NCBI RefSeq assembly: GCF_946221155.1
Contig: NZ_CAMIAN010000026.1
Location: forward strand, 1-32,324
Length of the DNA stretch: 32,324 nt
Direction: 5' to 3'
DNA from: an uncultured Corynebacterium sp.
GTDB taxonomy: Bacteria > Actinomycetota > Actinomycetes > Mycobacteriales > Mycobacteriaceae
Shown here: positions 6,570 to 14,068 of the stretch, piece after piece
How positions within the stretch are numbered: the first letter of the stretch is position 1
Layout: every line of letters starts with the position of its first letter
The notes under the pieces: generated by a model
The model's database searches: none
What the model was told of the DNA's origin: nothing
The model's input: the letters and a program-made list of their open reading frames with translations, nothing else
Made by a program: the position numbers and the translations under genes

Positions 6570-9500
6570 TTAGGACGCCACCACGATGTCAGCCGAGCAG
6601 CCGTCGGCGACGTCGTGGCTGAGCTGCTCGCCGACGACGATCTTCACGTCCGTGGCCAGCACTTCCTTGGCGATTGCATCCGCGTGAGTGCGAGCCCACT
6701 CTTCCTTGTCCGCAGGAACGGAAAGGGTCAGGTGGATGCGGTCACTGATCTGCAGGTCGGCGGCCTTGCGGGCCTCCTGCAGGCCACGCACACGGTCGGC
6801 GGCCCAGCCCTCGGCCTCCAGCTCTGGGGTGGTCTGAGTGTCCAGCACCACCAGGCCATCCTGGCCGGAGACCTCTGCGGTGTGCTCGGGCTCAGCAGCG
6901 ACGAGCTTGCGGGTGAACTCGCCGTCCTGCAGCTCGATGCCGTCGGCGGTGACCACACCGGCGTCGTCGACGGTGTAGTTGCCGGACTTCACAGCCTTGA
7001 TGACGCGCTGGACGTCCTTGCCCAAGCGCGGCCCGGCCACGCGGGCATTCACCACCACCTCGAAGCCGCCGACCTGGGCGACGTCCTCGGTCAACTCGAC
7101 CTGCTTGACGTTCACCTCGTCGGCGATGATCTTCGTGAAGTCCTCCAGAGCACTGGCGTTTGGCAGCGCGACGGTCAGCTTCGGCAGCGGCAGGCGGTTG
7201 CGCAGCTTGTGAGCCTTACGCAGGGAGCTCGTCGCCGAGCTGACTGCGCGTACGGCGTCCATGGCGGTGACCAGCTCCGCGTCGGCGGGCAGGTTCTCGG
7301 CCTTCGGGAAGTCCGCCAGGTGCACGGAGCGCTCGCCGGTCAGACCGCGCCAGATCACCTCGGTGGTCATCGGCAGCAGCGGAGCTGCCGCACGGCATAG
7401 GGTCTCCAGCACCGTGTACAGGGTGTTGAAGGCCTCGGGGTGGACGGCGTCGCCCGCCCAGAAGCGGTCGCGAGAACGGCGGACGTACCAGTTGGTCAGC
7501 GCGTCGCAGAACCAGCGAACCTCGTCGCAGGCGGTGGCGATGTCCGTGTTGTCCAGCGCGTCGGAGACACCCTGCACCGTGTCGCGCAGCTTGGCCAGGA
7601 TGTAGCGGTCCAACACGTTGGTTGAGGACGTATCATACTGTGCCGGCTGGGAGGCGTAGAGGCGTAGGAAGGAGTACGCATTCCACATGGGCAACATCGC
7701 CTGACGCACGCCCTCGCGGATGCCCTGTTCGGTGACGATCAGGTTGCCGCCGCGCAGGATCGGCGAGCTCATCAGGAACCACCGCATAGCGTCGGAACCG
7801 TCGCGGTCGAAGACCTCGTTGACGTTCGGGTAGTTGCCCTTGGACTTACTCATCTTCAGGCCGTCATCGCCTAGCACGATGCCGTGAGCCACGACCTTCT
7901 TGAAGGCCGGGCGGTCGAACAGCGCGGTGGACAGAACGTGCATGGTGTAGAACCAGCCACGGGTCTGGCCGGAATACTCCACGATGAAGTCCGCCGGGGA
8001 GTGGGTATCGAACCACTCCTTATTCTCAAACGGGTAGTGCTTCTGTGCAAACGGCATGGAACCAGACTCGAACCAGCAGTCCAGTACCTCCGGCACGCGG
8101 CGCATGGTGGACTTGCCCGTCGGGTCGTCCGGGTTCGGGCGGGTCAGCTCATCAATGTCCGGGCGGTGCAGAGAGGCCGGCTTACGGCCGAAGTCGCGCT
8201 CTAGCTCCTCCAGGGAGCCGTACACATCCATGCGCGGGTACTCCTCAGAGTCAGAAACCCACACCGGGATCGGCGCACCCCAGTAGCGGTTGCGCGAGAT
8301 GTTCCAGTCGCGCGCGCCCTCCAGCCACTTGCCGAACTGCCCGTCGCGGATGTGAGAGGGCATCCACTCGATCTGCTCGTGGTTCAGCTCCACCATGCGG
8401 TCGCGGAACTTCGTCACGGCCACGAACCAGGACGGCAGAGCCATGTAGATCAGCGGCTCGCCGGAGCGCCAGGAGTGCGGGTAAGAGTGCTCGATCGTCT
8501 GGTGGCGCAGCACACGGCCCGCGGCCTTCAGGTCCTTGATGATCGCCTTGTTCGCATCGAAGACCAACTGCCCCTGGTATTCGGGTGCCAGGGAGGTGAA
8601 CTTGCCGTCCATGTCCACCGGGATCTCCAAATCGATGCCCGCCGCCTCGCAGGTGAACATATCGTCCTCACCGAAGGCCGGAGCCTGGTGGACCACACCG
8701 GTACCGTCAGCAGTGGTTACGTAGTCGGCGCACAGCACCCGGAAAGCTCCCGGCTTGAACTGGCTGCCTTCGCTGCCCTCGCTACCATCGCCGGCGCTGG
8801 CCTTCTCACCCGCACGCTCCGCGAAGTACCCGAACAGCGGCTCGTAGGTCATGCCCTCCAGCTCCGCGCCGGTGAACGTGCCCAGAACCTCGGCCTTTTC
8901 GCCGAGCTCCTTGGCGTACGCACCGCGCAAGTCGTCGGCCAGCACCACGGTCTTGCCATACATGCCCTCCGCGCCGTCGGCACCGGCGGCGTCATCCCCA
9001 ATCCGCACCGCGGCGTAGGTCACCTCAGGGTTAACTGCTAGGGCAAGGTTCGCCGGCGTGGTCCACGGGGTGGTCGTCCAGCCGATAAACGCAGCATCGG
9101 CGAGCTCGGGGTGCTCAGCCAAGGTCTTAACAGAGGCCGTGCCCTCGGTAGCACCGATGATCGGGAAGGTCACCGTGATGGTCGGGTCCTGGCGCATCTT
9201 GTAGGAATCATCCAGGCGAGTCTCCTGGTTGGACAGCGGAGTGTGCTCCGCCCACGAGTACGGCAGAACGCGGAATCCCTGGTAGATCAGGCCCTTGTCG
9301 TAGAGGGACTTAAAGGCCCACATGACGGACTCCATAAAGCCCGGGTCCATCGTCTTGTAGCCGTTGTCGAAGTCCACCCAGCGCGCCTGGCGGGTGACGT
9401 ATTCCTTCCACTCGTCCGTGTAGCGCAGCACGGAGCTCGCACAGTACTCGTTGAAGGAGCGCATTCCCATCTCTTCGATGCCGGCGCGGTCCTTGATGCC

Positions 9501-9839
9501 CAGCTGCTTCTCTGCCTCCAATTCGGCGGGCAGGCCGTGGCAGTCCCAGCCAAAGACGCGGGCTACCTTCTTGCCCTGCATCGTCTGGTAACGCGGGACG
9601 ATATCCTTGACATAGCCCGTCAGCAGGTGCCCGTAGTGCGGCAGGCCGTTTGCGAAGGGCGGGCCGTCGTAGAAGACGTACTCTTCGTTGCCCTCACGAG
9701 AGGCGACGGATTCGTTGAAAGTGCCGTCCTTCGCCCAGTACTTCAGCACGTTCTCTTCGAGTGCGGGGAAGGCCGTAGATCCGCCGTTGGACATGTCGAC
9801 GCGCGGGTAGGCGCCGCCTGCTGGGGTTGCTTCGTTCAT
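6570..9839 (-). CDS. ileS: Isoleucyl-tRNA synthetase, type 2
   Basis: The enzyme charges tRNA-Ile with isoleucine in the cytosol. The 1089-residue product has the class I motifs HYGH (68-71, within DGPPFANGLPHYGHLLTGY) and KMSKS (662-666). The editing-domain threonine-rich stretch GWTTTPWTTPANLA is at 253-266, and a C-terminal anticodon-binding region follows. Its length and HYGH form match the eukaryote-like IleRS2 group rather than the 940-residue E. coli type. IleRS2 enzymes are generally insensitive to mupirocin, so resistance is a family-based expectation. A short Gly/Ser/Glu insert (about 343-360) looks lineage-specific. A T-box leader lies upstream. Only a weak AGG, 9 nt before the ATG, serves as ribosome binding site. 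Confidence 0.97.
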   Translation of the reverse strand: MNEATPAGGAYPRVDMSNGGSTAFPALEENVLKYWAKDGTFNESVASREGNEEYVFYDGPPFANGLPHYGHLLTGYVKDIVPRYQTMQGKKVARVFGWDCHGLPAELEAEKQLGIKDRAGIEEMGMRSFNEYCASSVLRYTDEWKEYVTRQARWVDFDNGYKTMDPGFMESVMWAFKSLYDKGLIYQGFRVLPYSWAEHTPLSNQETRLDDSYKMRQDPTITVTFPIIGATEGTASVKTLAEHPELADAAFIGWTTTPWTTPANLALAVNPEVTYAAVRIGDDAAGADGAEGMYGKTVVLADDLRGAYAKELGEKAEVLGTFTGAELEGMTYEPLFGYFAERAGEKASAGDGSEGSEGSQFKPGAFRVLCADYVTTADGTGVVHQAPAFGEDDMFTCEAAGIDLEIPVDMDGKFTSLAPEYQGQLVFDANKAIIKDLKAAGRVLRHQTIEHSYPHSWRSGEPLIYMALPSWFVAVTKFRDRMVELNHEQIEWMPSHIRDGQFGKWLEGARDWNISRNRYWGAPIPVWVSDSEEYPRMDVYGSLEELERDFGRKPASLHRPDIDELTRPNPDDPTGKSTMRRVPEVLDCWFESGSMPFAQKHYPFENKEWFDTHSPADFIVEYSGQTRGWFYTMHVLSTALFDRPAFKKVVAHGIVLGDDGLKMSKSKGNYPNVNEVFDRDGSDAMRWFLMSSPILRGGNLIVTEQGIREGVRQAMLPMWNAYSFLRLYASQPAQYDTSSTNVLDRYILAKLRDTVQGVSDALDNTDIATACDEVRWFCDALTNWYVRRSRDRFWAGDAVHPEAFNTLYTVLETLCRAAAPLLPMTTEVIWRGLTGERSVHLADFPKAENLPADAELVTAMDAVRAVSSATSSLRKAHKLRNRLPLPKLTVALPNASALEDFTKIIADEVNVKQVELTEDVAQVGGFEVVVNARVAGPRLGKDVQRVIKAVKSGNYTVDDAGVVTADGIELQDGEFTRKLVAAEPEHTAEVSGQDGLVVLDTQTTPELEAEGWAADRVRGLQEARKAADLQISDRIHLTLSVPADKEEWARTHADAIAKEVLATDVKIVVGEQLSHDVADGCSADIVVAS

Positions 9840-9842
9840 GAT

Positions 9843-10160
9843 GTGGTACCTGTTTCTTCGCTCTTCTTATTGACGCCCACAGTCGTGCTGTCGGCGAGGT
9901 TCTCGCTAAAAAACAGGGACGCTTTGGCTAGGGAGCCTTGCGCGGTACCACCCTGATTGACGTGTTACGCCCTCTTCGTCTCCTACGGCGATGACGTGCC
10001 GCGACTCCGCCTGGGTCTAGTGAGTATCCCCACCCTACAGCGGGGTGGGGATACCGTTCTTCCAGGAACGCTCCCCGGTGATGGCCGGATCGACGCGTGG
10101 TCTCGAAGGATATTCAGTTACGGCTCCTACCCTACACTGCCGTGTGCAGGATAGGAGCCT
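9843..10160 (-). promoter_or_regulatory. T-box riboswitch leader of ileS
   Basis: The minus strand carries the canonical T-box AGGGTGGTACCGCG (9942-9955), which senses uncharged tRNA through its UGGN bulge. Upstream are a perfect 12-bp stem (10024-10035 with 10043-10054), a smaller CCGG-loop-CCGG hairpin (10075-10088) whose loop contains AUC, and an 8-bp stem-loop near 10120-10157. The specifier should be an isoleucine codon; AUC triplets are present but I could not fold Stem I with certainty. Downstream of the T-box comes a terminator-like segment, and GGTACCAC at the ileS ribosome binding site (9843-9850) is complementary to the T-box. Low charged tRNA-Ile should raise ileS, and perhaps dinB, expression. 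Confidence 0.88.
9909..9955 (-). terminator. Attenuator hairpin of the ileS T-box
   Basis: Within the T-box leader, minus-strand AGGG (9952-9955) can pair with CCCT (9916-9919), CGC with GCG, and GGCT with AGCC around a CCCT loop. Six U residues (9909-9914) follow after one G. The closing GCGTCCCTG plus U-run is the usual ending of T-box terminators. The hairpin uses T-box bases, so it excludes the antiterminator. Confidence 0.6.
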
Positions 10161-10209
10161 TGGCCTCCCGTGGGGCTTTGAAGTCTTTAAGGCCTCTAGA
10201 GGCTATCCC

Positions 10210-10368
10210 CTAGCGCTTGCGATGGCGGACCAGGTCGTAGGCAAATAGTGCCACGCCGATCAGGGCCACAGTGACACAGATCCAAGCCCACGCGGTGGAC
10301 CCGACTGTGAGGCTTACAACGAGGGCCGCAAAACCGAGAACCGCCAGGAGGATCGCTGCAACAAGCAT
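10210..10368 (-). CDS. Small two-segment membrane protein, unknown function
   Basis: The product has 52 residues and two hydrophobic segments (about 2-20 and 24-44) ending in the basic tail DLVRHRKR. No family is recognised. It lies between divIVA/wag31 and ileS on the same strand, 77 bp after the divIVA stop. ATG at 10368 is chosen because AGGAGG is present 12 nt upstream. A TTG further upstream would add 19 residues, but that extension would contain the Shine-Dalgarno itself. Confidence 0.65.
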   Translation of the reverse strand: MLVAAILLAVLGFAALVVSLTVGSTAWAWICVTVALIGVALFAYDLVRHRKR

Positions 10369-10445
10369 CGTTTCTGTTTTCCTCCTGACGGTCGGTTGTG
10401 GCTGGTTACGACCAGCCGTGGCCAATTTCTAAGGCGCGGGGGCTA

Positions 10446-11597
10446 CTAGTTGTTTTCGCCCTCGACCTCGATAGAGCCGGCCGGAGCGGCGGTGCCGCGG
10501 CTGTTCAGCTCCTCCAGCTGAGACTCCAGGAAGGTCTTCAGGCGGGTACGGTACTCGCGCTCGTAGGTGCGCAGCTCCTCGATACGTGCCTCGAGGGTGG
10601 TCTGCTGCTTCTTCACCGTGTTCATAATCTCGGTGTGCTTGCGCTCCGCATCCTCCTGCAGGGCGTTTGCCTTCTCCTGCGCGGAGCGGATCTGCGCCTG
10701 GGACTGAGCAGTAGCGTCGGAGATCATAACCTCGGACTTCTGCTTTGCGTCTGCCAGCTGTGCGCTGGACTTCTCTTCGGCGTCCGCCAGCATCTTCTCG
10801 GAGCGGGTCTTCGCATCTGCCAGCTGAGCCTCGGAGCGCTTCTGTGCGTCCGCCAGGGTGCTCTTGGAGCTGCTGTCAGCGTCGTCGATAGTCTTCTTGG
10901 CGGTGGCGCGAGCCTCTTCCAGCATGGTGTTGGACTCTGCCTTCGCGTCGCCGGTCAGGCGGTCTGCCATCTCCTGCGCCAGGGACAGCACGCGGGCTGC
11001 CTGCATGTGGGTCTCGGCGGTTGCGACGCCAGACTTGCCGTCGCCGGAAGCGGCCGGAGCGACAGCAGCTGCGGAAGCCTGGGCCGGAGCCTGCTTCTTG
11101 GCGTCCTCAGCAGCCTTCTCCGCCTTAGCAGCGCGATCCTCGGCTGCCTTCAGCTTAGCCTCGTAGTCAGCCTTGATCTTCTTCTCGATCTCAGCTGCAT
11201 TGGCCTGAGAAGCGGCCTGTGGCTGCGCCTTGCCCTGCTGTGCCTGGGCCTCGGCGCGAGCGTCCTTGCGAGCCTGCTCCAGCTTGGCGGAGTACTCGGA
11301 CTCAAACTTTCCACGCAGGTCGGACTCGATCTGGCGGCGCAGGGCTGCCTCGTCAACCTGGGAGGCGCCAGCAGCGCCCGCCGCACCGACACCAGCACCA
11401 GCAGCGGCTCCCTTAGCGGAGCCGGACTCCAGCTGCTCGACTTTCAGCTTGAGGTCGGAGTTCTCGTCCTGCAGTTCCGCAAGAGTGTCCTCCACGAGAT
11501 CCAGGAACTGGTCGACCTCGTCCTCGTTGTAACCACGCTTGCCGATCGGCGGCTTGCTAAAAGCTACGTTGTGCACATCAGCCGGAGTGAGTGGCAT
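10446..11597 (-). CDS. wag31: DivIVA/Wag31 polar growth and septum-site protein
   Basis: Wag31 (DivIVA) is a cytoplasmic coiled-coil scaffold that binds negatively curved membrane at poles and septum and directs peptidoglycan insertion there. The 383-residue product opens with the DivIVA N-domain (MPLTPADVHNVAFSKPPIG, then RGYNEDEVDQFLDLVEDTL to residue 39). An Ala/Gly-rich linker (about 60-78) and a first coiled coil (about 81-168) come next, followed by an Ala-rich break. The second coiled coil (about 191-365) includes eight uninterrupted 11-residue repeats (239-326). It is much longer than mycobacterial Wag31 (about 260 residues) and close to C. glutamicum DivIVA. It is the last division gene of the cluster and has its own 598-bp upstream region. 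Confidence 0.96.
   Translation of the reverse strand: MPLTPADVHNVAFSKPPIGKRGYNEDEVDQFLDLVEDTLAELQDENSDLKLKVEQLESGSAKGAAAGAGVGAAGAAGASQVDEAALRRQIESDLRGKFESEYSAKLEQARKDARAEAQAQQGKAQPQAASQANAAEIEKKIKADYEAKLKAAEDRAAKAEKAAEDAKKQAPAQASAAAVAPAASGDGKSGVATAETHMQAARVLSLAQEMADRLTGDAKAESNTMLEEARATAKKTIDDADSSSKSTLADAQKRSEAQLADAKTRSEKMLADAEEKSSAQLADAKQKSEVMISDATAQSQAQIRSAQEKANALQEDAERKHTEIMNTVKKQQTTLEARIEELRTYEREYRTRLKTFLESQLEELNSRGTAAPAGSIEVEGENN
10620..10883 (-). repeat. Eight 33-bp repeats encoding hendecads in Wag31
   Basis: Residues 239-326 of Wag31 divide into eight consecutive 11-residue units, mostly starting Asp-Ala and ending in a hydrophobic-plus-small pair: for example DAQKRSEAQLA, DAKTRSEKMLA, DAEEKSSAQLA and DAKQKSEVMIS. 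The units are similar but not identical at the DNA level. Confidence 0.85.
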
Positions 11598-12035
11598 AGG
11601 TTGTCCCTTTCCCTTTCGGATTGCCTCAAAGTGCTAGAAGGCGTTCGCAACAGTAATGAACTATTGATGGTTTATGAAACAGCTACAAAGCATACCAGCA
11701 TATGTTGGTTCAGTCTCAACTTTAGATAGAGATTGACCGCATAACACCGGAGAGCATCATGAAACTCAGGTTCAACGTTAATTTAACGTAACCACATCAG
11801 CACCACAGCCTGCACCCCACCCCCAACATTCACCCCCATGTTCAAGTATTTTCGCCAATCGTGGCTCGGGACGTAACGCCTGAATCGCTCCGTCGATGTA
11901 ACAGGTGAAGGAAATGAGAAAACCGCCACCGGCCAAGACCCACATTCTCGACCGGCAGCGGCTTCCGTCACTACACACGACATCTCCGCAGCCTCACTCA
12001 CATACCGCGAAGATGTCTCTAATTCTAGCCCCATG

Positions 12036-12070
12036 AACGGATATTCACAACAACTTTTTGAATATCCGTT
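12036..12070. repeat. 11-bp perfect inverted repeat, potential hairpin
   Basis: AACGGATATTC (12036-12046) and GAATATCCGTT (12060-12070) flank a 13-nt loop. It lies 126 bp beyond the yggT stop. No U-run follows on the minus strand, so a leader structure or a protein site is more likely than a terminator for yggT. Confidence 0.6.
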
Positions 12071-12096
12071 TCTTTCGTCTCCCCCCGCTTTCCACC

Positions 12097-12120
12097 CCCT
12101 TAATTTTATACCTTTAAGGG
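12097..12120. repeat. CCCTTAA-N10-TTAAGGG inverted repeat around a -10-like motif
   Basis: Seven-bp arms (12097-12103 and 12114-12120) enclose, on the minus strand, AGGTATAAAA, which includes TATAAA at 12105-12110. It could be a regulator site overlapping a wag31 promoter, but there is no good -35. Confidence 0.4.
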
Positions 12121-12195
12121 TGCATCGGTATCGAGCTCTCTAGCGAACCAACGTCGAGCTTTCAGCCTTAAAAACGCCCGAAAACTCCCGCTGCA

Positions 12196-12486
12196 CTAGC
12201 GAATCATCGCCCCCAGGAGCATGCTCAGTAGCTGCAGCCCGAAGAACAAAACCAACACGGAGACATCTAGCCCCACTCCCCCGAGCTGCACCGGCGGGAT
12301 AAGCTTTCGCAGAGCCTTGACCGGCGGATCCGTCACGACGAACAGCGGCTCGGCTACGATGCTGAACCAGCGCTGCGGGCGCCAGTTACGGGAAAAGGAC
12401 TGAATCATTTCGATAATGATGCGCAAGATCAGAATCAGAATATAGAAGCGGATCAGCCACATCAGCAATAGCAGGATTTCGTTCAC
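12196..12486 (-). CDS. YggT-family membrane protein
   Basis: The 96-residue product has an N-terminal hydrophobic segment (about 3-25), a conserved cytoplasmic/loop motif WFSIVAEPLFVVTDPPVKALRKLIPP (about 40-65) and a second hydrophobic segment (about 71-95). This is the single-repeat YggT form found beside sepF in Actinobacteria (Rv2146c). Its biochemical role is unknown; position between sepF and divIVA suggests cell division or membrane-envelope work. It starts 162 bp after sepF, with a 10-bp tandem repeat in that gap. Confidence 0.92.
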   Translation of the reverse strand: MNEILLLLMWLIRFYILILILRIIIEMIQSFSRNWRPQRWFSIVAEPLFVVTDPPVKALRKLIPPVQLGGVGLDVSVLVLFFGLQLLSMLLGAMIR

Positions 12487-12565
12487 TTAAGAGCTCTCCA
12501 TCACATCGAGCCCGGTCGATAGATTCCGACTCGGGCCCAGTGTTTGTTATTTACGGTTAATGTAT

Positions 12566-12591
12566 TTGCCTAAAGTTGCCTAAAGTTGCCT
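12566..12591. repeat. 10-bp tandem repeat between sepF and yggT
   Basis: TTGCCTAAAG occurs twice in tandem (12566-12575 and 12576-12585), followed by a partial third copy. The flanking sequence also has several related CTAA/CTTAG words. No function can be assigned. Confidence 0.7.
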
Positions 12592-12648
12592 TAGCCTGGC
12601 TAAACTCGCCCAAGCTTGTCTAGAGCTAACTAAAACACTAGGCGCGGA

Positions 12649-13245
12649 CTAGATAGTTTCCGCGATAGCGTCCAGCTGATCCTGTGCAAGCGTTACGCCC
12701 TTGGGCAGAAGAATGAAGTTACGCACGCCCTTCAGCTTCTTCAGCTGCGCGTCCAGGCCACGGCTCAGTCCAGCGGCGAAGTCCAGCACGCGCTTTGCCT
12801 CGCCCTTCTCCATGCCGCTGAGGGAGAATACAACGACCTCGCGAGCCTTGAGGTTTTCCACCAGCTCACCGGCCTGGGTGTAGGAGCTCAAGGTGAAGGA
12901 CACGAAGGCCGAAGGATCCTTCTCCTCCGCCGGCGCCTCTGCGTAAGAGGAGGAGTAAAGGCTGCCGCCACGGGAAGAGTAGCGATCCTCGCGATCTCCA
13001 CGGTCTGCACGATCGGCGAAGTCGGAACGGCCGTAACGGTCAGCGCGGTCACCACGATCAACACGGTCGCGCTCAGAGCGGGAACGGTAGGAAGGCTCGT
13101 GCGCATCGCGCTCAACACGGTCTGCGTGATCAGCACGGTCACGCTCGCGGGAGCCGTAGCCGTCGCTGTAGTAATCCGTATTGTAGGATTCCACGGGATC
13201 AAAACCGAAGAAGCGCTTGGTCTTGTCCATGAAGTTTTCTGACAT
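12649..13245 (-). CDS. sepF: Cell division protein SepF
   Basis: SepF tethers FtsZ to the membrane and is the essential membrane anchor in Actinobacteria, which lack FtsA. The 198-residue product has an N-terminal amphipathic segment (about MDKTKRFFGFDPVE, residues 6-19), a long hydrophilic linker rich in Asp-Arg pairs (about 32-93), and the SepF core (about 112-190). The core includes FTLSSYTQAGELVENL, AREVVVFSLSGM, KRVLDFAAGLSRGL and FILLPKGV. A start at residue 6 is possible. It lies 67 bp after yggS, and its partner motif is present at the FtsZ C-terminus. Confidence 0.96.
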   Translation of the reverse strand: MSENFMDKTKRFFGFDPVESYNTDYYSDGYGSRERDRADHADRVERDAHEPSYRSRSERDRVDRGDRADRYGRSDFADRADRGDREDRYSSRGGSLYSSSYAEAPAEEKDPSAFVSFTLSSYTQAGELVENLKAREVVVFSLSGMEKGEAKRVLDFAAGLSRGLDAQLKKLKGVRNFILLPKGVTLAQDQLDAIAETI

Positions 13246-13312
13246 TGCTCTGTGGGAACCTTCCGTTACTTGAGTCTCTTGGCTTGTTAAGGGCCGTATA
13301 TAGCTGTGTGGT

Positions 13313-14068
13313 TTAAAGTACTGGTCGCGCGCCCATTATATCCGTACCGACACGCACCAGAGTGGAGCCTTCCGCGATGGCAATCTCCAGGTCACCGCTC
13401 ATTCCAGCGGAGTACACGGGAGCGCCTGTCACACGGTCAGATATGCGCTCGACAAGCTGTCGACCGCGGGCAAAAACGGCTGCCGGATCAGTGTCGAGCG
13501 GCGGCACTGTCATGAGCCCCCGCAGCTCTAGGTTTTCGGCTGCGGCCACGGCATCGGCCAGCTCGTCGATGTCGGCCTCCACTGCACCGCCCCGCTGAGG
13601 GTCACCGTCGGCACTGAACTGCAGCAATACCGGCAGGCGCTCACTTCGATCACCGCGTTCCAAGGCCAGCCCCGCGCCCCGGTCCAGGGCGTTCACTAGC
13701 TTCAGCGAGTCCACCGTGTGCACGGCGGCTGCCCACCGCGCAACGGAGTTCGCCTTTTTCGTCTGCACTTGCCCCACCATGTGGAACTGCAGGCCTGTGT
13801 CCGCCAACTGTGCATGTTTATCGCGAGCTTCCTGTTCGCGGTTCTCGCCGACGGCGGTGACGCCCAACTCTGCCAGTAGCTTCACGTCCTCAGCGGGGTG
13901 GAACTTAGTGATGGGCAGCAGATCCGCGCCCCCGGCCACCGCAATGCGGCGCCTTACGCGCGCCAGATTCTCGGCGATGTCTTGCGCCCGTGGGCTGAGG
14001 TTCGCCGAACCACCGGGTAGGTCATTTTTCACCTGGTTATCGCCGCTTTTACTCATCTGCTCCGTCAT
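13313..14068 (-). CDS. yggS: YggS/PROSC-family PLP-binding protein
   Basis: Members bind pyridoxal 5'-phosphate and keep its cellular level in balance; no enzyme reaction is established. The 251-residue product (from ATG 14068) has LLPITKFHPAEDV, with Lys55 as the PLP-binding lysine, then GVTAVGENREQEARDK, QFHMVGQVQTKKANSV, LRGLMTVPPL and the C-terminal GMSGDLEIAIAEGSTLVRVGTDIMGAR. All are family hallmarks. The frame is open further upstream into pgeF, but the ATG that overlaps the pgeF stop (ATGA, 14065-14068) is the sensible start. A fixed neighbour of sepF in Actinobacteria (Rv2148c). Confidence 0.94.
   Translation of the reverse strand: MTEQMSKSGDNQVKNDLPGGSANLSPRAQDIAENLARVRRRIAVAGGADLLPITKFHPAEDVKLLAELGVTAVGENREQEARDKHAQLADTGLQFHMVGQVQTKKANSVARWAAAVHTVDSLKLVNALDRGAGLALERGDRSERLPVLLQFSADGDPQRGGAVEADIDELADAVAAAENLELRGLMTVPPLDTDPAAVFARGRQLVERISDRVTGAPVYSAGMSGDLEIAIAEGSTLVRVGTDIMGARPVL

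Larger units (their letters stand above)
11598..12195. other. Gene-free region between yggT and wag31
   Basis: No convincing coding sequence is seen here; the short open frames lack a start context and family features. The region is more AT-rich than its surroundings. It contains three inverted repeats (11775-11789, 12036-12070, 12097-12120), a possible -10 TATAAA on the minus strand at 12105-12110, and a second possible promoter nearer wag31 (TATGCT at 11689-11694 with TTGAGA at 11714-11719, an over-long 19-nt spacer). It probably holds the promoter and 5' leader of wag31. Confidence 0.6.

Noticed and set aside
11778..12034. Short minus-strand frames upstream of wag31
   Set aside because: No start context, no family features and unlike corynebacterial proteins in composition.
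12036..12070. Hairpin as the yggT terminator
   Set aside because: It is AT-rich, has a 13-nt loop and lacks a U-run on the minus strand.
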